Assembly: GCF_006539945.1 (NCBI RefSeq)
Contig: NZ_BJNZ01000007.1
Location: forward strand, 1-64,000
Reading direction: 5' to 3'
Length of the DNA: 64,000 bases
DNA from: Cellulosimicrobium cellulans
GTDB lineage: Bacteria; Actinomycetota; Actinomycetes; Actinomycetales; Cellulomonadaceae
Position numbers and translations under genes: made by a program. Of this stretch, positions 26,111 to 33,309 are shown piece after piece. The notes below the pieces were generated by a model. That model made no database searches and was not told where the DNA came from. It saw only the letters and a program-made list of their open reading frames with translations. How positions within the stretch are numbered: the first letter of the stretch is position 1; each line of letters begins with the position of its first letter.

Positions 26111-26731
26111 GTGAGCGACGGGGCAGGGCGCGCGGAAGGTCGGACGGACCGGGACGTCGGGGGAGCGCCCGGGCGCCCGCCGGAACGGGCCGGGGACGGG
26201 ACGCTGGCGGCGGTCGCCGCTCAGCTCCGTGCGCTGCGTGCCGAGCGCGGACTCTCGTTGTCTGCGCTCGCCGCCGCGGCGGGCATCGGCAAGGGCTCGC
26301 TCTCCGAGATCGAGCACGGCGCGCGCAACCCGACGCTCGCGACCCTCTACGCCCTGGCCGGGGCGCTCGGCGTCCCGCTCGCGACGCTGCTCGCCGAGCG
26401 GGCCGGAACGGAGGTCTCGTCCGAGGGCGTCACCGCACGCCTGCTCGACGCGCACCACCTGCCCGGGGGCACCGCCGTCGAGGTCTACCACCTGCACCTC
26501 GAGGCCCACGCGGACAGGACGTCGCCGCCCCACGGGCCGGGCGTCGTCGAGCACCTGCTCCTCACCCGCGGCCGCCTGAGGGCCGGTCGTCACGGCGCGG
26601 AGGCCGTCGTCGAGGAGGGCGACGAGCTGCGCTGGGTCTCCGACGTCGACCACTCCTACCGGGCGCTCGACGGTGCTCCGGTCGACGCGGTGCTCGTGAT
26701 CCGGACGCCGCCCCGGGGCGGCGCCGGGTGA
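26111..26731 (+). CDS. XRE family regulator with cupin domain
   Basis: A 206-residue regulator. A helix-turn-helix of the XRE type spans about 36-92 (LRALRAERGLSLSALAAAAGIGKGSLSEIEHGARNP in outline). A cupin ligand-binding domain follows at about 115-200 (HGPGVVEHLLLTRGRLRAG, EEGDELRWVSDVDHSYRAL). Such proteins often repress a neighbouring transporter. GTG start at 26111. It is divergent from the benE-like gene with palindromes between; a slightly different GTG start cannot be excluded. Confidence 0.85.
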   Translation: MSDGAGRAEGRTDRDVGGAPGRPPERAGDGTLAAVAAQLRALRAERGLSLSALAAAAGIGKGSLSEIEHGARNPTLATLYALAGALGVPLATLLAERAGTEVSSEGVTARLLDAHHLPGGTAVEVYHLHLEAHADRTSPPHGPGVVEHLLLTRGRLRAGRHGAEAVVEEGDELRWVSDVDHSYRALDGAPVDAVLVIRTPPRGGAG

Positions 26732-26752
26732 GCGTCGGCGGAGGGTGCCGGG

Positions 26753-28051
26753 CTAGTACGCGCCCTGGCCGGGCACCCACGCGTCGGACGTGAAGCCGGA
26801 CGGCGTGCCCGGCGACCACGGCGCGGGCGGCGGCTGCGGCGTCCGGACGAGGAACGCCTGGCGCGCCGTGAGCATGAGCTGGAGCAGCGCGCGGCGCTGC
26901 CCCTCGACGCGCCACGCCTCGACCGCACCGCGCGCGACGCGGTCGTGGAGCAGCGCGAGCTCCGTCGCCGCCTGCTGGTAGTCGCGCATGGCGTGGGCGG
27001 CGCCGGCGCCGCCCGTGCGGCGGGCCCAGTCGCGCGCCTGGCGGCGCGTCGCGAGCGTCGAGAGCATCGTGAGGTCCGCGGGCGTGACCAGGCCCGTCGG
27101 GACGTACGGGACGAGCTGGCGCTGGATCGTCGCGACCGTGCGGCGCCGGTCCCGGACGAGCAGCACGATCAGCGTGATCAGGACACCGAGCCCCGCGAGG
27201 TACGCGACCCCGAGCGCGAGCGTCCCGAAACCGGTCGAGGCGTTCCAGAGCATGTGGAGCGCGATCGCCGCCGCGAGGCCGCCGATGGGCGCGAGGACGC
27301 GTCGCGGACCCGGCGGGCTCGTGGCCGCGCTCGCGACGCCGAGGCCCGTGAGCGCCGTGCACAGCGGGTGCAGCAGGGGCGTGACCAGCGCGCGGAGCAC
27401 GAACGTCGGGCCGAGCGTGCCGTCCTGCGCGGCCATGATGAAGTACGTGACGTTCTCGACCGCCGCGAAGCCGAGCGCGACCATCGCCGCGTAGATGACG
27501 CCGTCGGTCCAGCCGTCGATCTCGTGCCGGCGGAACCACAGCATCCCGAACAGCACGGCGCCCTTGAGGATCTCCTCGACGAACGGGGCCCCGAACGACG
27601 CCACGACGTACCAGCCGACCTCCTCGCCGAACAGCGGCGCGGTGAGCAGCTCGAGCCCGAGCGTGTTGAGGATGCCCGCGACGAGGGTCGCGATGCCCGC
27701 GCCCCACAGGAACGCCACCACGAGCGCGCTCGGCGGCTCCGGCTCGAGGCGGTCGAGCGCGAGCACGACCGGCAGCCAGATGCCGAGCGGCACGAGAGCC
27801 AGCAGGAGGCCGACCGTGAACGTCCCGACCCCGGACAGCGCCGCGAGCACGAGACCGACGAGCAGGCACAGGCTCGCGATCGCGATCGTCACGATGACGC
27901 CGACGCGCGCCCGGCCCGGCGGGCGACCCTCCAGGACCGCACGCGGGTCGAGAGGCACCGTGGCGCCCGCCGGGCCCTGCGGGTGCGGGGGCACCGACGT
28001 CGGCTGCGGGTGCGGCGGTGGGACGGCGGGGCCGTGCGGCGGGAAGGTCAC
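26753..28051 (-). CDS. PrsW family intramembrane metalloprotease
   Basis: A 432-residue membrane protein with eight or more hydrophobic segments. It has the PrsW signatures: LDRLEPEPPSALVVAFLWG, FGAPFVEEILKG (EExxK), GWTDGVIYAAMVALGFAAVEN and HMLWN. B. subtilis PrsW cleaves an anti-sigma factor, but most actinobacterial members are uncharacterised. The N-terminus is a Pro/His-rich cytoplasmic stretch, and the C-terminus after about residue 310 is a long soluble helical region. GTG start at 28051. Whether it acts on the sigma fusion in this window is unknown. Confidence 0.88.
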   Translation of the reverse strand: MTFPPHGPAVPPPHPQPTSVPPHPQGPAGATVPLDPRAVLEGRPPGRARVGVIVTIAIASLCLLVGLVLAALSGVGTFTVGLLLALVPLGIWLPVVLALDRLEPEPPSALVVAFLWGAGIATLVAGILNTLGLELLTAPLFGEEVGWYVVASFGAPFVEEILKGAVLFGMLWFRRHEIDGWTDGVIYAAMVALGFAAVENVTYFIMAAQDGTLGPTFVLRALVTPLLHPLCTALTGLGVASAATSPPGPRRVLAPIGGLAAAIALHMLWNASTGFGTLALGVAYLAGLGVLITLIVLLVRDRRRTVATIQRQLVPYVPTGLVTPADLTMLSTLATRRQARDWARRTGGAGAAHAMRDYQQAATELALLHDRVARGAVEAWRVEGQRRALLQLMLTARQAFLVRTPQPPPAPWSPGTPSGFTSDAWVPGQGAY

Positions 28052-28109
28052 GGGCGGTAAGGCTACGCACCCGACCGCCGCGGGGAAAAGGCGTCCACCG
28101 GCGACGGAG

Positions 28110-28149
28110 CCGAACCTGGGCTCACGGGAACCGCGGTCCCCGGGTTCGG
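28110..28149 (-). terminator. Hairpin after the hexapeptide protein gene
   Basis: Arms CCGAACCTGGG (28110-28120) and CCCGGGTTCGG (28139-28149) pair at 10 of 11 positions, downstream of the minus-strand gene ending at 28185. Confidence 0.5.
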
Positions 28150-28184
28150 CCGGTCGTGGGCGCGGCGGAGGGCCGTGCTCGCTG

Positions 28185-28604
28185 CTAGGCGGCGACGTCG
28201 TACCCGGACCGGATCCCGCCCCGACGGCGCACCGTGGCGTCGTCGGGCACGATCTCGTCCGGCGAGACGACGGCACCCGGCTCCACGAGCACGCGACGCC
28301 CGACGCGCGCGCCGCTGCCCACGCGGGCACGGTCGCCGACCCGGGTCTCGGGGGCGAGGCGCACGTTGTCGCCGATGCGGACGTCGCGGCCGAGGACGAC
28401 GTCCCGGTCGATCCAGCTCCCGTCGCCGAGCTGGCAGCCGTGCCCGACGACGGCCCCCTTCTCGACGTACGTGCCCGACCCGACGGGGACGGACTCGGGG
28501 ACACGGGCGTGCGGCGACACGAGGCCGCCACCGGTGTGGCGCTCGTAGTGCAGGATCTCGCCGTAGTCGTTCTCGACCTGGACGCGGCGTGCGAGGCGGG
28601 CCAT
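28185..28604 (-). CDS. Left-handed beta-helix (hexapeptide repeat) protein
   Basis: A 139-residue protein consisting largely of hexapeptide repeats (VGSGTYVEKGAVVGHGCQLG, IGDNVRLAPETRVGDRARVG), the fold of trimeric acyltransferases and gamma-carbonic-anhydrase-like proteins. No catalytic residues can be assigned from this short version. The start is well set by a strong AGGAGG site 4 bases before the ATG. It is monocistronic, with a near-perfect palindrome in its upstream region. Confidence 0.75.
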   Translation of the reverse strand: MARLARRVQVENDYGEILHYERHTGGGLVSPHARVPESVPVGSGTYVEKGAVVGHGCQLGDGSWIDRDVVLGRDVRIGDNVRLAPETRVGDRARVGSGARVGRRVLVEPGAVVSPDEIVPDDATVRRRGGIRSGYDVAA

Positions 28605-28622
28605 GCGACCTCCTCAAGGTCT

Positions 28623-28643
28623 GTCGGCAGTGGTACTGCTGAC
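28623..28643. promoter_or_regulatory. Inverted repeat upstream of hexapeptide gene
   Basis: GTCGGCAGT (28623-28631) and ACTGCTGAC (28635-28643) pair at 8 of 9 positions around GGT, 19 bp upstream of the gene start on the minus strand. It may be an operator. Confidence 0.4.
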
Positions 28644-28753
28644 ATAACGTCGGAGCGGTGCCCAGGATTCCAGCAGTGCCTACCTCGCGGGAACGGTGTC
28701 CTTCCCCGGCGGCCTCGCGTGTCGAGGTGGCCGGCGACCCGGAGGCCGGGGCG

Positions 28754-29755
28754 TCAGAGGGGGCGGGTGCTGCCGCGGACGACGAGGGTCGTGGGGAGGC
28801 GGACGTGGGGTTCTCGGGTGTTGCCCTCGACGAGGTCGACGATGAGGCGCAGGGCCTCGGCGCCCATGCGGTGGATCGGCTGGTCGACGGTCGTGAGGGG
28901 CGGGGTGGTGAGCGCGGACTCGGGGACGTTGTCGAACCCGACGACGGAGACGTCGTCGGGCACGCGCAGGCCGAGCTCCGCGGCGACCTCCATGGTGCGG
29001 ATCGCCGACAGGTCGTTCGCGGCGAAGATCGCGGTGGGGCGCTCGGGGAGCGAGAGCAGCTCGTGCGCGGGGGAGTCGGCGAGGTCGGGGCGGTAGCCGC
29101 CGACGCGGACGAGGTCGGGGTCGAACGGGACGCCCGCGTCGGCGAGCGCCTCGCGGTAGCCCTGCTCGCGCAGGCGCGCGGACTCGAGGTCGGGGCGGCC
29201 GGCGAGGAACCCGATGCGGCGGTGCCCGAGGGAGAGCAGGTGCTCGGTCGCGGCGCGCGCGCCGGCGAGGTTGTCGGAGTCGACCGTCGGAGGGCCGGAG
29301 GGGCCGCGGTGCGGGTCGACCGCGACGACGGGGATCGAGTTGCCCGGCGCGACGACGGTCGGCGTGACGAGGATGGCGCCGTCGATCAGGGTGCCGCCGA
29401 GCCGCGAGAGGTAGCGCTGCTCCCAGCCGACGCGGTCGTCGCGGCGCAGCCCGCCGGAGTAGGCGAGCAGCTCGTAGCCGGTGCCGTCGACGGCCTCGGA
29501 GATGCCCTTGAGCAGCTCGGTCGAGAACGGCTCGAACTCGGCGACGAGGATGCCGATGACGTTGGTGCGGCTGCTGCGCAGGCTGCGCGCGACGATCGAC
29601 GACTCGTACCCGAGCTGGTCGATGACCTCCTGGACGTGCCGGGAGGTCTCGAGGGCGACGCCGTAGCGGCCGTTGATCACCTTGGAGACCGTCGCGACCG
29701 AGACGCCGGCGGTGCGCGCGACGTCGCCGATCGTGACTCTTCCGGTGGAGCGCAT
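28754..29755 (-). CDS. LacI family transcriptional regulator
   Basis: A 333-residue repressor. The LacI helix-turn-helix with hinge spans residues 1-60 (VTIGDVARTAGVSVATVSKVINGRYG). A periplasmic-binding-protein-like ligand domain follows (VIGILVAEFEPFSTELLKGI, TEHLLSLGHRRIGFLAG, PTAIFAANDLSA, VVGFDNVPES). It is divergent from the sugar ABC importer/GH3/GH43 operon, and the intergenic region holds a perfect LacI-type palindrome. The effector is probably the imported oligosaccharide or its breakdown product. Confidence 0.93.
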   Translation of the reverse strand: MRSTGRVTIGDVARTAGVSVATVSKVINGRYGVALETSRHVQEVIDQLGYESSIVARSLRSSRTNVIGILVAEFEPFSTELLKGISEAVDGTGYELLAYSGGLRRDDRVGWEQRYLSRLGGTLIDGAILVTPTVVAPGNSIPVVAVDPHRGPSGPPTVDSDNLAGARAATEHLLSLGHRRIGFLAGRPDLESARLREQGYREALADAGVPFDPDLVRVGGYRPDLADSPAHELLSLPERPTAIFAANDLSAIRTMEVAAELGLRVPDDVSVVGFDNVPESALTTPPLTTVDQPIHRMGAEALRLIVDLVEGNTREPHVRLPTTLVVRGSTRPL

Positions 29756-29893
29756 GGGGAGACAGTAGCCCGTGCCGCGGTCCCTCGGCGGCGCACCCGG
29801 AACGCTCGTGCTGGGCTGTGGCCGCGTCTCGGGCTCGGGTGCGGGCTCTCGCGCCCGTGCCGGTCGGCCCACCGCGACGCATCGTGTGTAAAA

Positions 29894-29907
29894 CGTTATC
29901 GATAACG
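29894..29907. promoter_or_regulatory. LacI-type operator
   Basis: CGTTATCGATAACG is a perfect 14-bp palindrome with a central CG-containing dyad, the form typical of LacI-family sites. It abuts the predicted -35 box of the importer operon, so binding would block transcription. Confidence 0.75.
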
Positions 29908-29908
29908 A

Positions 29909-29938
29909 TTGACACGCGGCCCGTCCGTTTGCGAGAGT
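29909..29938 (+). promoter_or_regulatory. Probable promoter of the sugar importer operon
   Basis: TTGACA at 29909-29914 is a consensus -35. The -10 about 17-18 bp later (GAGAGT, 29933-29938) is weak. It lies 85 bp upstream of the binding-protein gene, immediately after the operator. No other gene is seen in the 267-bp gap. Confidence 0.5.
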
Positions 29939-30022
29939 CGCCGTGGCGGCCCCGACGCGGCGGCAGCCCGGCGCGCTCGAGGCAGCGTGCGCCCTGTGCG
30001 ACTCGACGAAGAGGACGGAACG

Positions 30023-31309
30023 ATGAAGTCTCGGAAGCTCCTGGCGGCGACCGCCGTCGCGATGGCGGGCACGCTCGTGCTCTCGGCCTGCGGAGGCGGA
30101 GGCGACTCCGGCTCGGACGACGGCTCGGTCTCGATGACCTTCTGGCACAACTCCACGACCGGCCCCGGCATGGACTACTGGAAGGAGACGGCGGCGGCGT
30201 TCGAGGACGAGAACCCCGGCGTCAAGATCACGATCCAGTCCATCCAGAACGAGGACATGGACGGCAAGCTCCAGACCGCCCTGAACTCGGGCGACGCGCC
30301 CGACATCTTCATGGCGCGCGGTGGCGGCAAGCTCGCGGACGTCGTCGAGGCCGGTCAGGTCAAGGACCTGACCGACCTCATCGACCCGGCGGTCGAGGAG
30401 GCGGTCGGCGGGTCGCTGAGCGCACTCTCGGTCGACGGCAAGGTCTACGGCATGCCGGTGTCGATCCTGCCCGGTGGCATGTTCTACAGCACCGACCTGT
30501 TCGACCAGGCCGGCATCACCGAGACCCCGGGGACGATCTCGGACCTCGAGGCGACGACCGAGCAGCTCAAGGCCGCGGGCATCGCGCCCATCGCGCTCGG
30601 TGCCAAGGACGCGTGGCCCGCCGCGCACTGGTACTACTTCTTCGCGCTCCGGTACTGCTCGCAGGACGCGATGAACGAGGCCGCCGACACGCGGACGTTC
30701 GACGACCCGTGCTGGCTCGACGCCGGCAACGCGCTCGCGGACTTCGCGGCGACGGAGCCGTTCAACGAGGGCTTCCTCACCACGTCCGCGCAGCAGGGGG
30801 CCGGCTCGTCGGCCGGTCTGCTGGCGAACCACCAGGCGTCGATGGAGCTCATGGGCGCGTGGGACCCGGGCGTCATCGCGTCCCTCACGCCGGACGAGCA
30901 GCCCCTGCCCGACCTCCAGTGGTTCCCGTTCCCCGAGGTCGAGGACGGTGACGGCGAGCCCGGCGCGATGATGGGCGGCGTCGACGGCTACTCGTGCTAC
31001 GTGGACGCCCCGGACGCGTGCGCCGACTTCCTCAACTTCGCCATGTCGAAGGAGTCGCAGGAGGCCTACGCCACCGCGTTCCAGACGCTGCCCGCGAGCA
31101 AGGAGGCGCAGGGCGCGGTCGTCGACCCGGCCCTCGTCTCGATCCTCGAGGCGTACAACGAGGCGCCGTACGTCTCCGTCTGGCTCGACACGCTCTACGG
31201 CCAGAACATCGGCAACGCCCTGAACACGGCCGTCGTCAACCTGCTCGCCGGCCAGGGCACGCCCGAGGACATCGTCACCGCTGTCAACGACGCGGCCGCC
31301 AAGGAGTAA
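30023..31309 (+). CDS. ABC transporter sugar-binding lipoprotein
   Basis: A 428-residue extracytoplasmic solute-binding protein of family 1. The lipoprotein signal ends in the lipobox LSAC with Cys23 as the lipidated residue, followed by a Gly/Asp/Ser linker and the mature fold (MTFWHNSTTGPGMDYWKETAAAFE, GDAPDIFMARGGGKLADVV). It delivers a sugar or oligosaccharide to the two permeases encoded downstream. It is the first gene of the LacI-controlled operon. The GH3 and GH43 enzymes at the operon end suggest xylo- or arabino-oligosaccharide as ligand. Confidence 0.93.
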   Translation: MKSRKLLAATAVAMAGTLVLSACGGGGDSGSDDGSVSMTFWHNSTTGPGMDYWKETAAAFEDENPGVKITIQSIQNEDMDGKLQTALNSGDAPDIFMARGGGKLADVVEAGQVKDLTDLIDPAVEEAVGGSLSALSVDGKVYGMPVSILPGGMFYSTDLFDQAGITETPGTISDLEATTEQLKAAGIAPIALGAKDAWPAAHWYYFFALRYCSQDAMNEAADTRTFDDPCWLDAGNALADFAATEPFNEGFLTTSAQQGAGSSAGLLANHQASMELMGAWDPGVIASLTPDEQPLPDLQWFPFPEVEDGDGEPGAMMGGVDGYSCYVDAPDACADFLNFAMSKESQEAYATAFQTLPASKEAQGAVVDPALVSILEAYNEAPYVSVWLDTLYGQNIGNALNTAVVNLLAGQGTPEDIVTAVNDAAAKE

Positions 31310-31317
31310 CCCCTTCC

Positions 31318-32337
31318 ATGAACGTGTCCCAGGGCGAGATCTCGCCGAGCACGACGACGCCCGAGGACAGGGCCGGGGGCGGCGTCACGCCGCCCCCGGT
31401 CGCCCCGGTCGCCGCGCGGCGCCCCCCGCGCGGCGGCCGGTGGGCGCAGCGAGCCGAGATCGCGGTGCTCGCCGGGCCCGCGCTCGTCGTCTTCCTGACC
31501 TTCGTCATCGTCCCCGTGGTGATGGCGGCGTACTACGGGTTCTTCAAGTGGAAGGGCTTCGGGCCGCCGACGGAGTTCGTCGGGTTCGACAACTACCTCA
31601 TCATCTTCCGCGACCCCGAGTTCCTCGCGGCGCTGGGGCACAACGCGTTCATCGTCATCATGTCGCTGGTGCTCCAGGGCCCGGTCGCCGTGGTCGTGGC
31701 GCTCATGCTCAACCGGCGCATCCGCGGCCGCTCGGTGATCCGGGTGCTCGTGTTCGTGCCGTACGTGGTGTCCGAGGTGATCGTCGGGACGGGCTTCAGC
31801 CTCATGCTCGCGACGACGGGTGCCGTGAACGACCTGCTGGAGCGCATCGGTCTCGGGTTCCTCACGGTCGACTGGCTCGCCGACCCGGACGTCGCGATCT
31901 GGACCCTGCTGCTCATCATCACGTGGAAGTACATCGGCTTCGCCGTGATCCTCTTCCTCGCGGGCCTCCAGGGCATCCCCGACGAGCTGGGCGAGGCGGC
32001 CGCGATCGACGGCGCGTCGTACTGGAAGACGCAGCGCTACGTGACGCTCCCGCTGCTCGGCCCGACCGTCCGCATCTGGGCGTTCCTGTCGATCATCGGC
32101 TCGCTCCAGCTCTTCGACCTCGTCTACATCATCTGGGGCCAGTACGTGGCCTCGACGGCGGGGACGTCGACCATGGCGACCTACATGGTGGCGAACGGCC
32201 GCAACGCGGGGAACTACGGGTACGGCAGCGCGGTCGCCGTGGTGCTGTTCCTCATCTCGCTCGCGGTGGCGCTCGTCTACCAGCGGTACGTCCTGCGCCG
32301 TGACACCGAGGGCGCGATCACGGAAGGGAAGAAGTGA
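31318..32337 (+). CDS. ABC sugar permease (MalF-type)
   Basis: A 339-residue inner-membrane permease with six hydrophobic segments after a Pro-rich cytoplasmic N-terminus. The ATPase-contacting EAA loop is visible near residue 220 (DELGEAAAIDGASYWKTQRYVTLPLL). It forms the channel with the following permease. No ATPase gene is present here, so it probably uses a shared MsiK-like ATPase encoded elsewhere, as is usual for actinobacterial CUT1 importers. It starts 8 bases after the binding-protein stop. Confidence 0.92.
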   Translation: MNVSQGEISPSTTTPEDRAGGGVTPPPVAPVAARRPPRGGRWAQRAEIAVLAGPALVVFLTFVIVPVVMAAYYGFFKWKGFGPPTEFVGFDNYLIIFRDPEFLAALGHNAFIVIMSLVLQGPVAVVVALMLNRRIRGRSVIRVLVFVPYVVSEVIVGTGFSLMLATTGAVNDLLERIGLGFLTVDWLADPDVAIWTLLLIITWKYIGFAVILFLAGLQGIPDELGEAAAIDGASYWKTQRYVTLPLLGPTVRIWAFLSIIGSLQLFDLVYIIWGQYVASTAGTSTMATYMVANGRNAGNYGYGSAVAVVLFLISLAVALVYQRYVLRRDTEGAITEGKK

Positions 32338-33230
32338 TGGCCACCGTCACCGCCGCACCCGCGTCCGAGCGTGCCGCCGGCGTCCAGACCCCGAAGGAGC
32401 CCCGCGGGTCCGGCATCGGCCGGGGCGGCCCGCTGACGTACGTCGTCGCGTGGCTGCTCGTGGGCGTGTGCCTCGCCCCGATCGCGTACATCGTGGTCGG
32501 CGGGTTCCGCACGAACGCGCAGATCACGGCCGACCCGTCGGGCCTGCCCGACCCGTGGCAGATCGAGAACTACGTCAGCGTCCTGACGAGCTCCCTGTTC
32601 TGGCAGCAGCTCGGGAACTCGCTCGTGGCCGGGCTCCTCACGACCCTCGGGGTCGTCGTCCTCGGCCTCATGGCGAGCTACGTCATCGCGCGCTACTCGT
32701 TCGCCGGGCGCGGGGCGCTGTACGCGCTGTTCGCCGCGGGCCTCATGTTCCCCATGACCGTCGCGATCACCCCGCTGTACATCATGATCCGCTCGCTCGG
32801 GCTGATGAACTCGGTGGGCGGCCTGGTGCTGCCCCAGATCGCGTTCGCCCTCCCGACGACCGTCATCATCCTCGTCCCGTTCCTGCGCGCCATCCCGCGC
32901 GAGATCGAGGAGGCGGCGTCGATCGACGGGGCGAGCCGGCTCGGGTTCTTCTTCCGCATGGTCGTGCCGCTGTCCCTGCCGGGCGTCATCACCGTGGGGA
33001 TCCTCGCGTTCGTCGCGAGCTGGAACAGCTACATGCTCCCGCTCTTCATCCTCAACGACGAGACGTCGTACACGCTCCCGCTGGGCGTGCAGGCGTTCGC
33101 GTCGCAGTACTCCGTGGACACCGCCCGCGTGCTCGCCTTCACCTCCTTGTCGATGATCCCCGCGCTCGTCTTCTTCTCGCTGTTCGAGCGGCGCATCGTC
33201 GGCGGTCTCTCCGGAGCCGTGAAGGGCTGA
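32337..33230 (+). CDS. ABC sugar permease (MalG-type)
   Basis: A 297-residue permease with six hydrophobic segments and the EAA loop REIEEAASIDGASRLGFFFRMVVPLSLPG near residue 190. It pairs with the preceding permease. The ATG overlaps the upstream TGA by one base (TGATG); a GTG one codon earlier (32334) gives the alternative start with a 4-base overlap. Confidence 0.92.
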   Translation: MATVTAAPASERAAGVQTPKEPRGSGIGRGGPLTYVVAWLLVGVCLAPIAYIVVGGFRTNAQITADPSGLPDPWQIENYVSVLTSSLFWQQLGNSLVAGLLTTLGVVVLGLMASYVIARYSFAGRGALYALFAAGLMFPMTVAITPLYIMIRSLGLMNSVGGLVLPQIAFALPTTVIILVPFLRAIPREIEEAASIDGASRLGFFFRMVVPLSLPGVITVGILAFVASWNSYMLPLFILNDETSYTLPLGVQAFASQYSVDTARVLAFTSLSMIPALVFFSLFERRIVGGLSGAVKG

Positions 33231-33255
33231 CCGCCCGCCCGTCCGCGCACCCCGT

Positions 33256-33284
33256 CCCTGCCCCGCGCCGCGCGCGGGGCAGGG
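33256..33284 (+). terminator. Intercistronic hairpin between permease and GH3 gene
   Basis: A perfect 12-bp GC stem (33256-33267 with 33273-33284) and a 5-base loop, in the 79-bp gap inside the operon. It could attenuate read-through or protect the transporter mRNA 3' end. Confidence 0.55.
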
Positions 33285-33309
33285 CCACCCATCGAAGGAG
33301 AACGGTCCC

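Noticed and set aside
28676-28690. Further 21-nt repeat unit (CTACCTCGCG) near 28.68 kb
   Set aside because: Only about 10 bases match and there is no tandem neighbour; chance is likely.
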